Of a stretch of DNA of 64,000 nucleotides, positions 28,923 to 40,789 are shown piece after piece; the first letter of the stretch is position 1; each line of letters begins with the position of its first letter. The stretch lies in assembly GCA_037044905.1 (NCBI GenBank), contig JBAOKB010000075.1:1-64000 (forward strand), written 5' to 3'. The DNA is from Hortaea werneckii (Eukaryota; Ascomycota; Dothideomycetes; Mycosphaerellales; Teratosphaeriaceae). The translations under genes and the position numbers were made by a program. The notes beneath the pieces were generated by a model that worked only from the letters and a program-made list of their open reading frames with translations, was not told the origin of the DNA and searched no databases.

Positions 28923-30877
28923 TTAAGCAGCCTCAGTAGGCATCTCAGGGGCCGTCTGCATGCTCACGTCCCCCTCGCCGTCCACGGCCTCATCCCGAGC
29001 GTCGTTGCCAGGAGCAGTCTTCTCGACAGGAGCAGCCGGAGGCTCTTCAACAGCCTGCTGAGTAGTCTCCTCGCCCGACTTCTCCACGGCCTTCTCTTCG
29101 ATTTTGTCGGCAGCCTCGGCGCCCTTCTCTTCCGGCTTCTCTTCTGCTTCCTTCTCTGCGCCCTCCTTGGCCTCTGCGTCAGACTGCTCAGGTTTGGTGT
29201 CAGGCTCGGCAGCCTTCGTTTCGCCGTTCGTCTCAGCTTCCTTCGCCTCAGATGGAGCCGCAGGAGCAGACTTGGGTTCTTCGGAAGTCGCGGGCGGCGC
29301 AGAAGCAGCTCCGTCGCCATCAGATTCCATCTTCTTGTTCCAGACCTCCAGAATAGCCGCCGATCTCTTCTTGAAGTTATACTCCTCATCCTTCGGGATG
29401 CTGTGGAGCTTGACGATGGCCTTGAGCACCTTGTGAATTTTCGTGACGCGGATGATGGATGGCTCGAGGTTGTCGTAGTTCTCCAGCTGGCCGAAGAAGT
29501 CTGCCATCGAGGCCATCTCGTGCTCCTGCGGCGCCTGATCGCGGGATAGGAAGCCTTTTTGCAGACGGTGGCGGAGGTAGAGGACAGCCTTCTCGCGCTG
29601 CTGAAGCCTCTCGGCCTCAGTCATCTGCGGCTGCGCTTCCTTCTCGTCCTCTTCCTTCGGTGCTGAAACCTTCTTCTTCGGCTTCGCGGCTTTCTTTGCA
29701 GATGACTCACCGTTCGGCGTCTTAGGCGCGTTCAGTTTGGTCACTTTGGGCGTTTTCTTCGGCTTTCTGAGGTCAGCTTCGTAGTTATCTTCATGACATT
29801 AGGGGAACGTACCTTGTTCTCAGCTTCGCTATCAGCATCCTTCTTTCGCTTCTTAGTCGACTTCGGAGCTTCTGCGTCATCCATCTCGACATCCTCGTCG
29901 GCGCCCTTGCTCTTGCGGGCCTTTTTCTTGGGCTTCTTCTCGTCTTCCTTGGCCGCCTCCTCTGCAGCCTTCGCTTTCTCCTCTGCGACACGCTCCGCCT
30001 CAGCTTCGGCTTCAGCGACCGACTCGAGATACTGCTGATGTTCCTCTTGGAACCTCTTCAGCTCGTCCTTGTAGTACTGAAGGTCGTGGTTCTCCACGGC
30101 GAGCTCGTAGGCCGAGGACAGGGCCTTGGTCATCTTCCCCTTTGGCTTCTCTTTGCACTGCTCGGGGTCAAGGGGCGTCAGGCCGGTGTTCACCAACCAC
30201 GAGCTAGTAGAAGTCAGCCACAGCTAGTCTTTACGTCGTTGGGCGCATGAAGTGAGGAGGACTTACAACTCGTTTGTGAACAGGAACATGACGGGGAAGG
30301 TGCGATCTTTTGCGTTCTTGCCACCCTCCTCAAAGTCATGTCGCAGGGAGCCATCAGGCCTGGCGGTGGAAATAGGGCGCGATGCCAAAAGCGACTCGGG
30401 CAGCATCTCCTCGTCGCAGATGATGGCGGGCCATGGCGGGTAGCCTTTCAGCCTAGCCCAGTAGTGCTCACCAGGTTTGCAGTCGAGGTGCAGCGTGGGA
30501 CCCGCCTTCTTCTTTGGGGTTTTCTTCATCCTGTGCTCCGGTACCGCGCCGGTAGACTTCCTCTTACTGTCCTTTTTCCCTGATGCGGGCGTCGCGTCAC
30601 CGGTCGCGCTAGGCGGCTCGGCGACCTCAGTCGTCTGCTCGCCGTCGGGCGCGTTGACTTCGGTCGTGGCCTGCTTGCCCGCCGTCTCCTCGTCCTCTTT
30701 CGTCACGTTCGTGCCGTCGTTCACGGGCTCAGTGGCCTCAGTAGGCTCAGTGGCAGGTGCCGAGGGAGGCTGCTTCTTAGAGGTTAGCGGTCATGGCAGA
30801 ACGCGTGACATGAGGGTAGAACCTACAGCAGGCGCGTCGGCAGGCGCCGTGTCATGGGTGGTCGGCTCGTCGGCCAT
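28923..30877 (-). CDS. PWWP-domain chromatin protein
   Basis: Probable nuclear reader of methylated histone H3 (Lys36-type), like Ioc4 or Pdp3. Exons 30827-30877, 30267-30775, 29813-30203 and 28923-29762 give 596 residues. The PWWP domain begins at about 115 (HYWARLKGYPPWPAIICDEE) and crosses the exon 2-3 junction to SWLVNTG. A long Glu/Ala coiled coil and Lys-rich nuclear-localisation stretches follow. Residues about 368-461 (from LQQREKAVLYLRHRLQKG to AAILEVWNKK) resemble the TFIIS N-terminal/LEDGF integrase-binding helical bundle. The C-terminal 130 residues are acidic, Ala/Glu/Pro-rich low complexity. The last intron must end in AAG rather than CAG to keep frame. Confidence 0.85.
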
Positions 30878-33427
30878 TGTTTCGGTCTTCTGGGGGAATG
30901 AGGCTGAAGGCGCGGCAGATCCGACCTCGCTCAGGCCGCAGCGGGCGTGGGAGGAGTGTTGGGTGTGAAACGGTGACGCGTAGTAGCCGTGTCGATACGC
31001 GTGACCGGGTCGCGGTGGGATCACGTGGAAGCGCTATCAGACGCGCGACGGAGATGAAGCACGTCGGGTGAGGCGGTGGCGGATGGTAGAGGGGCGGAGG
31101 TGGTGGTGGTGGTGGCGGTAATGGCGGTGGTGGTGATGTTGGTGGCAGAAGAGAGGAGAAGGTGAGCAGCCGAAGCCAAAATGGAATTGGAGGATGGATG
31201 AACGACTGGGGCTGGCCCGAGCGCCGCGTCACAGGAAGCTAGGCAGTCGTCCGGACAGAATTCTTTCCCTACCAGCCCACCTACCTATCTTGGCCTAAAT
31301 TTTGATTGAAAAGCATTCATCAGGGGGGTCATGGGCTCCGCGAGCTGCCTTGGTTCATTCACCGCGTATATACAGGATCGAATCTGCTGCCGTTCCAGTG
31401 AGGCCTCGTCTGCCACCGCCGTCGCTGCTGCTGCTGATGATGCTGCTGATGATGACTCCTCGGGTGCGTGTGGCAAGGGAAGCTCCGTTCGCAGCCTGCG
31501 ACGCGGGCCCACCGGAGAACAACGCCCAATCAGCCGCCCGCGCCCAGCCCAAGATACCCTATTCGTATCAGCTCGTCTGTTTGCTGGCCATGGGAGCACA
31601 GAAGTCGCCGGGCGTTTGGGCTGTCCGCATCAACACGAGGCTCGGATCAAACAACATTCAACGTGCAGTGAATGGTCGACCGGTGCCTGCTATGATCCTG
31701 CTCTGGAGCCTCATCGCCAGCGTCCACCACGCGAAGATGATCCAAAGCTTCCCACTGCTTGCGAGCCGAGCTGCAAAGTATCCCCGCCCGAATCCTTTGC
31801 AGCGGCGCGAAGTCTCGGCGGGAACCACGAGCCACTGTGCAGGACTTGTCGCGCAAAGCCTGCAGCTGCTTTCCATTCTGCGCTACGCTGGCGCTTTGCT
31901 GAAAGTGAGGCCATTTCGCCCAGGTCCACATGTTTCCGGCCCGGGATTAGACGTCATTAAAGGCTGTTTTGCAATCCTTGGGATAAAGCATTTTGGCCGT
32001 CTTGCATATCTCATAGACAGGCCAGCGCGGAGTGCGGCCAGTGCAGTGGATTATACCCGTCGTGAAAAGGTCCAGAGAATCGCATTCATTCCGGCCCTTA
32101 AGGTCGCCCGGGTTGCCGTGACCAGTCATTCGTCGCAGTCCTCAACCTCTAGTGACGACGCAACATGTATAGTCTTTACTTCCGAAATGGCCGGATCCAG
32201 CTTTAGCTCAGAAGGCAGTGGGACTCTATTCCAATAGTTGTCGAAAATCCCGTGTGTCGCTGTCAACTCGATACCAGAAGTAGAGAAAATAGCACGTAAG
32301 AGTGTCCAGTCATCTGCGCAGTGGCCTTCTGGCATCTTACGAATCAAAGAAACACGGAATAACACCCACCTTTCTTCGTATCCACACAGCATATCCTAAC
32401 CATGCTTATATCCGACTTACTGTCACTTCTATGTGCAGCATCTCACAAGCAATTCGTGACCGGTTTGGAGAATGGCCGATAGCTTCATATGTAACATTCA
32501 ATAATCTTGACATCCTACTCCGATCGCAACTCTTTTTCTGCGTCGGGGGACGTTCCCCGCTGAATCCGTCTACTAGAGACTGATGATGAGCAATTCCACC
32601 AGGTGCAGAGGCCTCGAACGAATGTCGCGACTGTCTCTTCTCGCATGGCAATACGGGGCTCCATTCGTTCTTGATCTTCAATATGGATGATCCATCTCGG
32701 AAGGTGCTCCAACTGGAGCCGTTGCATGCGACCGGGCTAGGTAACGTGTACCGGCTTGAGCGAAGAAATCGGAGGTAGGTGTGGGAAGACGATCATACTA
32801 TCGAAAGAAGCTTCAACCATCACAGCCAGCGAGGGGGATGGCTAACGCCGTCATGAATAGATTTGGAGTGCATTGTGGTAGGAGAGCGTAGTGGGCGCTT
32901 AGGAGAGAGAGAGGACGGGCTTGAGTGGATGGATCATGGATGGCCTGGCACGCCTTGGTCCCGCGACCAGTCAGCCAGGTGCAGCCTGCGTCGGGTTGGG
33001 TGCCGCCGGGACCTCGGGAGGGTCCAGAACGGATTTTATGCCTCAGGCAATTCCATCCGTAACATCCCGACGGGAGATCCGGCCGATGCTGAATGGAGAT
33101 TCTGGAGCTGCAACCTCACCTGCACTTCAATCAACATTACCACAACAATCAATCCAATTTGCAATGCTTTCACTTCATAATGGTGTCACATTGCACAGAT
33201 AACCTCAGCATCACAGGTTCGACATTTTATACCAACCATGCCACTATTGACTGCGTAGATACCTATGTTCATCCGAACACCGGAATCGGACAGTCCTTCT
33301 GTCCGGCTTTGCAACGCCAAACCTGTTGATGATATCTAGACTTCCCGCTCATACTCATACATCTCTCCCGTTACCAAGCCCCACATCGTCCAACTTACAT
33401 TGTTCTCTACCACTTTCAATTACACTC
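30878..33427. other. Intergenic region, no supported gene
   Basis: 2.55 kb. A GGT/GGC-rich simple repeat lies at about 31095-31145 near the PWWP promoter. A 311-codon frame (31302-32237) starts with TTG, overlaps other long frames and has no domain; it is probably chance in GC-rich DNA. Nothing else was recognised. Confidence 0.5.
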
Positions 33428-33996
33428 ATGACATCTGCGACTCGCCTCCTGACCACGTCCGCTCAAAAGAACATGGCACCGATCCCGATCGGACTATGTG
33501 GCAAAAGCTCAGGCATGGCGAGTGCCTTTTCGCAGAAACTCCTTCCAGAATACGAAAGTAAACTACCTATCCTTCACCATTAAAACCAATCGACCCACCC
33601 ACCTTTGCTGATCCATCATTTTCCAAAGTCGTCCATCACTTCCAGAGCACAACCGAAGTTCGCAACCAGCTTCCAGCCTTACTGAAAGGACAGTCCATCA
33701 GACCGGCCTCAGGAGTCGGTACCAACGCCGACTCTCCTTCAACGCAAGTACCGCTTGCCATGGTGGTAGGAAGAGGCTTTTCCGAATCCGAGCTCCAAGA
33801 AATGAGAACGTTAGAAGAAGCTCATACTCTTCCATGGCTTTACCCGGACCCATTGAAGAGTATGGCGTCGACTCTTTCCGGTCCGTTTTTGCTGGATGCG
33901 ATCGCGAAACGGACGAAGACGTGTTTGGGGGCGCATGGGGTAGCGGAAGGCAAGAACGTCGCGAGCGAGGAGAAGGGTAAGGTTTGGTATTTTTAA
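33428..33996 (+). CDS. Small fungal protein of unknown function
   Basis: Exons 33428-33557 and 33629-33996 (71-nt intron, donor GTAAAC, acceptor CAAAG) give 165 residues. The core starts IPIGLCGKSSGMASAFSQKL, continues VVHHFQSTTEVRNQLPALLK across the splice, and has a VPLAMVVGRGFSESELQEM block and a short hydrophilic C-terminus ending VWYF. The pattern of a Gly-rich first loop, short beta-alpha units and a second VVxGxG strand suggests a small Rossmann-like fold. I recall similar uncharacterised ascomycete proteins but no function. A second in-frame Met (AAKNM region, about residue 16) could be the true start. Confidence 0.65.
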
Positions 33997-34257
33997 GAAG
34001 GAATTGAATCTTTGATGAACTATAAGCCAAGAGCGGTCCGGATCAACGAATATTGACTTTATATTCTGTCCATGTTGATGATGCAAAGTAGCAAGACCGA
34101 TGCCGTTTTCACTATTCTCGGCTATGGATGATCACCAGCAGGGTCAGTGACCCAGACAGTGTACAAGATCAAGCTCCAGAGATTTCATGACTTCATTAAT
34201 TAGTCGCTAACCACCTTCATTACTGTCACTCACGCTACAATCCCCGACTATCCAGCT

Positions 34258-36670
34258 CTACAATTCTCGAAGAACAGGCTCAACATGATTCTTGGAGCGA
34301 GCCTCTTTGTCTTTCAGCTCGAACTGTTCGAATGGAAGCGCTCCATGCCGAACCGACCCACCCCCATCCGACGCACTCCAGCTCTTACCTAAAAAGTCAT
34401 GATTCAAATTCGACTCGCTGCCGCCATCATCCGGGACAGCCGTCGTCTCGCGCACGGCGTGCTTGGATGAAAGGGATGAGTGTGCGAAGGAAGAATAGAC
34501 CTTCGAAGGCTCCAAACCACGGAACCATTTCCACGCCCGCTGGATCGGACCGGCGTAATTTGGCATGCAGGCGCAAATGATGGCGAAGTTGAATTCGAAT
34601 TGGCTCCATGCTACCACTTGTACGAGATCGTACGAAGGGTTGTCAGTGGAGAGAGCGGGGACTGCCATGGCTAGGCGGACGATACTGAATATGGTGACGA
34701 GCAGACTGGAAAAGAGGTTAGTGAGAAGACCTATTTGCAGCAACGTTTCCCGACAGAACACCACGGACACACATACCCAACCAAGAAGGTCATACTAATC
34801 CCAATTTTCTTCCTTGTCGGCAACTGCGTCTGGAGAAGTTTTGGGATCGGCAGGAAGAAAACGGCCAGATCTAGAATAATATTCACGACCCCCCTGCAAA
34901 ACACCCACTTGCATGTCAGCGATCGGCTCCACGTTTCCATAAATCCACCGTCTCAAGAGCTTAGCGGTGAAGGTGGTCAAACAACTCACATGGCGATGAA
35001 GTGCGGCTTGTTCTTAATACATTTGCCTGGATGTTCCAGATCCCAGTTGGTGTACTTCGCCTCAACAGGCTGACAAGAAAAGATAATACTGAAGGTGAAG
35101 GCGACATCGCTCAGGATGATGATCGCCATCACGGTGTAGATGGCTCCGCGGAGATGAGTCGTTGTGGATCTTGGCCACACACGAAGACACCTGTTTTCAA
35201 TGGGTTAGCCCCCGAAAAGCTGGGTCTCCGCCCATCGCATTGTGTCGTTGGACTTACATGGCAAGGATGGAAACTTTTGTCCAGGTCATAATATTAACTG
35301 CCAGATTGGGTCCAACGTCAGCTCTTATTATAACCGAAGCCAAAAGATGATGATAGACAAAGAGAAGAATATAGAGAGGATTGAAGAGGACAGCTCACTT
35401 ACAATACCAGATCTCGCCAAGCCAGAACCACTATCAAAGCGTCAGCAAAAGCAACGATCATAAGGTATTTGCCAGGTACACGCTACCGCGGTCCAAGCAT
35501 ACCTTGAGCAGAGTAGTAATTTCATTAGGATCCAAGTACCACAGATCTCTTCCAAAGCCGTTTTGAAGCACTGCGGTGGATGACTGTTAGTGATGAACAA
35601 ATTGAAACGATCGTTGCGCCACCCGAGGGCCCAGAGGATGTTGTCTCAAGAGCTGAAGATACTGAGAAGAGACGAAGTGGATCGAAGGTGCAGGTCCCAA
35701 GAATACGCTCTTCTCAAATGCTCGACGGACGATCAGCGAGCAGGATCGGATCCGGAAAGAGACGAAAGAAGCAAAAAAGAGACAAGAAAAGAGAACGTAC
35801 TGATCTCCGACCCAGCCTCCTCAGCAACCAAAAACACATAAGCGAGCGAGATAGCTCCATCATCCCAGCCCAAGCCGGCACCACGCAGCAACGGAGATCG
35901 TGTCAGGAGCCGCAATGCGAGAGCGAGGGTAGACAGGCCGAACAGTGACCATTTGATCTCGGAAACGAACCGGCTCTGGCTGCGCACCGATCTCTCGCAG
36001 AGGACGGCGGAGTAGTGACGGGCGACTGAAAATCGAAGGCCCATATTGTCAGTCCAGTCCGTGGCATTGCAATACATAGACGGAAATATCCGTTTTTCCT
36101 TCTCCTCCTGTCCTTTTCATATCCTCGTCTCTAGCCAAGAAGCAATCATGGGGACTAGAGACGGCAGCGACCTACCAAGCCCGTCTCTCCTCGAGCAATT
36201 CTGCTGGACGCATAATCCGTTCGCCATGTCGAAGGCCGGTTGGGAGCATTGACATTGGGCGTCGAGGATTCCACAGCCGAATTGAGGAGCAGTTTCGGCT
36301 ACGCAAGCGGCCTAGAGATGAAGTACGTAAGTCAGCCGTAGTAACGATAAAGCAACCAATTGGATAGCGGGGCACGTTGGAAATGTCTTGCCATTGCTGT
36401 TGTAAGGGGACGAGGCGGACGACTGGTCGGGACATGACTTACAGCGCATGCGGGAGGGGGCTCGATATCTTCGGGGACGCTTTGTGGAGCGACGCGCGGG
36501 CCCAGAAGGTGTTGTGGATTGACATTGTCCGTCGAGGATAGAGATGGAGACGACGATGTAGCGGAACGAAGCAGACTCTCACTGCTGCGTGTTTCGACAT
36601 TAGTGAAAGCAGCAGCAGCAGTCCAGAGAAGACAATGGACCAAAAGCTTCGGACGCATCGTGATTACCAT
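34258..36670 (-). CDS. CFEM-domain PTH11-type G-protein-coupled receptor
   Basis: Plasma-membrane seven-helix receptor of the fungal PTH11/rhodopsin-like family with an extracellular CFEM domain. Nine exons: 36443-36670, 36176-36311, 35801-36025, 35503-35570, 35403-35430, 35258-35297, 34990-35190, 34777-34893, 34258-34705; 496 residues. A signal peptide (LLVHCLLWTAAAAF) and a Ser-rich linker precede the CFEM domain, whose Cys pattern is split between exon 1 (PPPACA) and exon 2 (ACVAETAPQFGCGILDAQCQ onward). Seven hydrophobic segments follow, from IKWSLFGLSTLALALRLL to FNFAIICACM. The cytosolic tail is Ser-rich. PTH11 itself senses host surfaces in a rice pathogen; the ligand here is unknown. 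Confidence 0.85.
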
Positions 36671-38533
36671 CAACGTGAAAAGAAAGAAAAGAACGAAGGG
36701 TCAAAGGGAGAGATAGTATTCCGCAAAAGCTGAAACACGGCCAGCAGAAGAGACTGTCAGACCATGTATGCTCACACACACGAAGAGCCTCTTGGATGAG
36801 CAGCCCATCCGCCATAAGTGCAAGGCCTGGCGACAGCCTCATTTAACAGCTACCCACGAAGCCTGATGGGCCGTATGAGCAACACTAGGAGATACGATGA
36901 AAACGACAGCACTTCCAGGTCAGTAAGGCCAAGGACAAGTAAAATGGCTAGGCGATCACGGGAGAGGTCGAGGGAAGAATTGGATTAGGCTTTGCAACCT
37001 TGCATGGGATTGAATTTCTTGAGTCCGAACGCCCGCGAGTCAGTCTCAGGCACAGATCCAGGGCAGAGAGAGGACTAGGAAGAAGTGGAGATGCGTTTGG
37101 GTGAAGGAGGAAGAGGGGGGAATGAGAATGTGCTGCACAGGGAACTCCATTCGCATATTCGCACGACAGAGCCCATGGAGTATGTATTACATGATCATCA
37201 ACATGAGACAAGGCGCGGATACACGTTCAATGGCTCCAATTCCCTTTCCGGGTAGTTCGAGCATACAGCGCCAAGGTCAGAAGAACCCCCAAGGTCGGAA
37301 GAGGTCTTGTCAAGGTTAACAAAAGAAAGCGGCGGCGGAAGCAGTACGAGGGAAGAAGGGACGGGGGTCAGAAAGCATAGACAAAACAGCATGCAGGCGG
37401 TAGTGAGTAACATTGAGTTCCATCGGGCCAGAACCCAAACATTCCGTGCCTGCATTTTGATGTTTTGGATGGAGGCGGTCCGCAAAGCCTAAGTGGATTT
37501 AGATTTCCATATGCCGTGCCTTTGATGACGCGAACCAACCCCGCGAGGAAGGATAACACTTTCCGAAAACGTCCAATGCCCATTTCTGGCAGGACAACGA
37601 AGCCCAACGATCGGGTCTTTGAATTGGAAGGGGGCCGAGCAGCCGAAGGCGATAGAGTTGAAAATCGTCCGGGACGATAGAGTTGATCTCCAAGTAAACC
37701 TTATTCGATCCCCCGCTCTTGAAGCCCAAAAGACACGGGTGAGAAACCTACATCAAAGTACTATATCAGACTTCTAGCCTAGAGTCCGGCAGACAAGTCA
37801 CATACCGAGGTATAAATGGGCAATATGTTCAAAGAGAAGGAGAAAGAATGAACACAAAAAAAAGGAGGAAAATATAAAAAAAACTGGAAAAAGGATGGAA
37901 AAGTCCAGAAATCCAATGGACCCTCGAAGGGCCAAGGGAAAATGAAAAAGAAAGAAAGAAGAAACAATGACTTTCCCTCCCATCCTTCCGCTTCATTGAA
38001 TTGATTTTCATGTCGAAGTAAGAGATGGAAAGAGCCCCAAATAAGACACAGATAAACAAGAAAGGATAAGGAAAAGGAGTCAGGCGGGAATTACAACAAC
38101 AACAATAATAAGAGAGGGGGAACGACCTACGCTCGAACTACCACTAACGCGTACGACGGAGAGAAGGTGCAAAGAGCAAGAAAGGGATAGAGATAGAGAG
38201 GAAGAAAGGGAGACAGAGAGGGAGGGAGGGAGGAAGAAAGGGATAGAGATAGAGAGGAAGAAAGGGAGAAAGAAAGGGAGGAAGGGTAGAAGTAAAAGAG
38301 AGGGGGGCAAAGCTAGAAGGCAGATGCTCGAGCGCAACTCCCTTTGCCTTTTTCATCTTCCAAAGGGCCGTAGGAGGCTAAGCGAGACCCGAATCGATAG
38401 CTAATCACCGATTTAAGGCAAACTTAAGGAAGACTGAAGAGTGTAAAGAAGGGGAGAAAGGAGAAAGAGGAGAAAAGAAACATTTTGGTCTCAAGTAAAC
38501 AAAAAAATAAAAGAAAAAACTGAATAAAAAAAA
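36671..38533. other. Intergenic region with purine-rich repeats
   Basis: 1.86 kb between the receptor promoter and the disulfide isomerase 3' end. From about 37840 the + strand is strongly A/G-rich. A 55-bp period of (A/G)-rich sequence containing AAGAAAGGGATAGAGATAG recurs at 38178-38232 and 38233-38283. No gene was supported. Confidence 0.5.
38178..38283. repeat. Imperfect tandem purine repeat, about 55-bp period
   Basis: AAGAAAGGGATAGAGATAG and the following GAGGAAGAAAGGGAG occur at 38178 and again at 38233. The copies diverge in their 3' halves. Probably slippage in low-complexity 3' flanking DNA. Confidence 0.7.
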
Positions 38534-40259
38534 CTACAACTCCTCATGCCCCTGCCTCTGCCCCTCCCCCTCCCCTTCCTCACCGTTCCCACTCCGCTCC
38601 TGCTCCGCCAAAAGACGCTCATACTCGTCATCCCCAATCTCCTCCATCGCGAACTCCATACCCTCAGGCATCTGGCTCTTCATCTGGGCGAGCAAATCCT
38701 CATCAACCGCCTGTCCGTTCTCGGAATCCCAACCAAAATCCGCTTTGACAGGTTCCTCCGGCAGCTGCTCAGCCGGCATCACGAGACCGGCGGGGAGGGG
38801 AGACTTGGGCAGGTCGCCCATGCGGAGAGCATCGATCCAGTCTTCTAGGGATCGCTGGGTGAGAGGGGAGGTCCTTGCCTCTTCCTCGCCAGAAGAAGAG
38901 GAAGGGTAAAGTCTAAACCAACCTCTCTTCCCATTAAGCGCGACGAGTTCGACTTCATCCTCGCTAAGAGACAATTTCGCGCGTAGAGCGGCGGCCTGAC
39001 TGTTAGTGTGGGGTAATTGGTAGAAAGGGAAGAGGTTCCGCTTCGCGGACTCGTGTTTATGGTGGATCTCGCTGAGGGCGGAGATGGCACGGAGGGTCTT
39101 TTCCGAAGGAGCGGCGGGGAGGAGGGCGAGGATACAGGTGCCAGCTTTGGTGTTGAGGCACTGTTGTTGGAGGGAGAGGCCGTCCGGGAGGGATTTGATG
39201 GGTGGAGCTGGTTCGGAGGGGACGTGAATGGGTTTTTCCGTGTCGACTTTGGGGTTAGGAGATTCGAATGGTTGGCTGGCATCGTCCATGGTTTCGGCGG
39301 TTTGAGATGCGGGAGCTGTTTGGGCTTCCGACGAGGCGTGGGAGCTGGAGGCTTTGCTGAAGGATGAGGAGGCTTTGGAGGATTTGCTCTTGTCCTTGGT
39401 CGCGGTGCTTTTCTTCGCCTTCTCTTTCTTTGGGGCTGGGTCGGGGTTAGGCGAAGCGGCTTGGGAGAGGAACTTCATCATTGCATCCTTTTTCATTTCG
39501 CCATCGTAGAAGATTGCGTCCTTGCCACCACCTGGCAGAAGGAGCAGAGAAGGGAATTTCTCCACATTGAAAGCATCCACCGCTGCCTTGTCTTTATTCC
39601 TGATCTGGGCAATGCTCATGACGTCTTTGAAGTCCACCGCAATGGCCTTAAGCAGAGCACTCACAACGCCCTTCTCGCTAAATAGGATGGCTTTCGGTCC
39701 ATCCCCTTCATCCCGCCACTCCTCAAAATCACTGTCCTTCAATCTCCGCACATGATTCGGGATCCTCTCCACAACGGCATCGGCAATGGCCTTTGCGCTC
39801 CTCGCTCCCTGATAATCTTCCACGGCAGGTCTGCCGGGTTTCTTGCCTGGGCGGACGATCTTCAGGGTGGGAAAACCCTGGACCCCCATGTTCCCACATA
39901 GCGGCTTATTCTCTTCGGCATCGCAATTGACGGCGGCGACTTTAGCCAGGCCCTTGAGGGAGGTGGCGGCTTTTTCGTAGGCAGGCTTGAGGTTCTGACA
40001 GTGGCCTTGGGAGGAAATCAGTAAGAGACCATTGGAATATTGAAAGGCTGGTCATGAAGAGGTAGCTAGATTGATTGGCTAACTTACCGCACCAGGGAGC
40101 GTAGAACTCGACTATGGAGGTATGGTTGGAGTCGGCGATGAGTCGGCGATATGATTGGCCATCGACGGAGAGGACGGCGGAGGATTTGCCGTAGAGGCCA
40201 TGGGCGAGAGCGGAGGGAAGGAGCAGGAGGGAGGTGAGGAAGGGGAGGGTGGGGAGCAT
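38534..40259 (-). CDS. ER protein disulfide isomerase, single-thioredoxin type
   Basis: Oxidoreductase that forms and rearranges disulfides in the endoplasmic reticulum. Exons 40088-40259 and 38534-40005 (82-nt intron) give 547 residues. A signal peptide (about 1-20, LPTLPFLTSLLLLPSALAHG) leads to one thioredoxin domain with the active site WCGHC at 56-60; the intron interrupts the Gly codon of the active site. A redox-inactive thioredoxin-like domain follows, then a Ser/Lys/Pro-rich linker (about 220-300) and a second alpha/beta-like region. The protein ends in HEEL, a variant of the HDEL/KDEL retrieval signal. It resembles the Mpd1/P5 type more than classical two-domain PDI. Start ATG 40259 gives the signal peptide directly; the upstream in-frame start is TTG. 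Confidence 0.88.
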
Positions 40260-40789
40260 ATTTGATGGGCTCGAGTGGTCCGATTGATTGGTGGCTGTGC
40301 TGAGGCAAGTGAGGATTCGATGGGAGATTGGTCGATTGTTCAATGCATTGCTGGCGAGGGGCTCTCTGATTTGACTGAAGGAGTATTCGATACGGCAGTC
40401 GCGATACTATCCCACTCCCTTGGCTGTTGTGCAGTGTGAGGCGCAGGACTAGACAGCTGTTCAATTCCTCTTCTTTCGTGCCTTCCCCTCGTGTTCGCGC
40501 TTGCCCTGTCTTGCCCATGTGAAACGCTGGCCAACTGCAGTGGTGGTGGTCATAGCTTCCCCCGCATACTGGGACCCTTGACCCTTGCCGGCGGGTCGGA
40601 TCATCTTCCATTGGCTGGCTCGTGCAGGGAATGACGCCGTTTGGCACGTGGGAGCTGAGGTGATCCATCTGTTTACTATGTAGCCAGCGGTGATCAACCA
40701 ATCCCTCAAGGTAAAAGGTCAGATACACTGCCTACCGTCCTTCCCCCGGATCAGAACGGTATACAAGTCGACCGGTCGTATTCAAGATC
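40260..40789. promoter_or_regulatory. Divergent promoter of the disulfide isomerase and Vta1 genes
   Basis: A 530-bp shared promoter. A CACGTG palindrome lies at 40645-40650, about 390 bp before the isomerase ATG, and an inverted CCAAT box (ATTGG) at about 40610-40614. A similar CACGTG is about 360 bp upstream of calnexin, another ER chaperone gene. A link to unfolded-protein-response control is an inference. Confidence 0.35.

Noticed and set aside
31302..32237. 311-codon frame upstream of the PWWP gene
   Set aside because: It starts at TTG, overlaps equally long frames in other phases and shows no recognisable fold; GC-rich chance frame is more likely.
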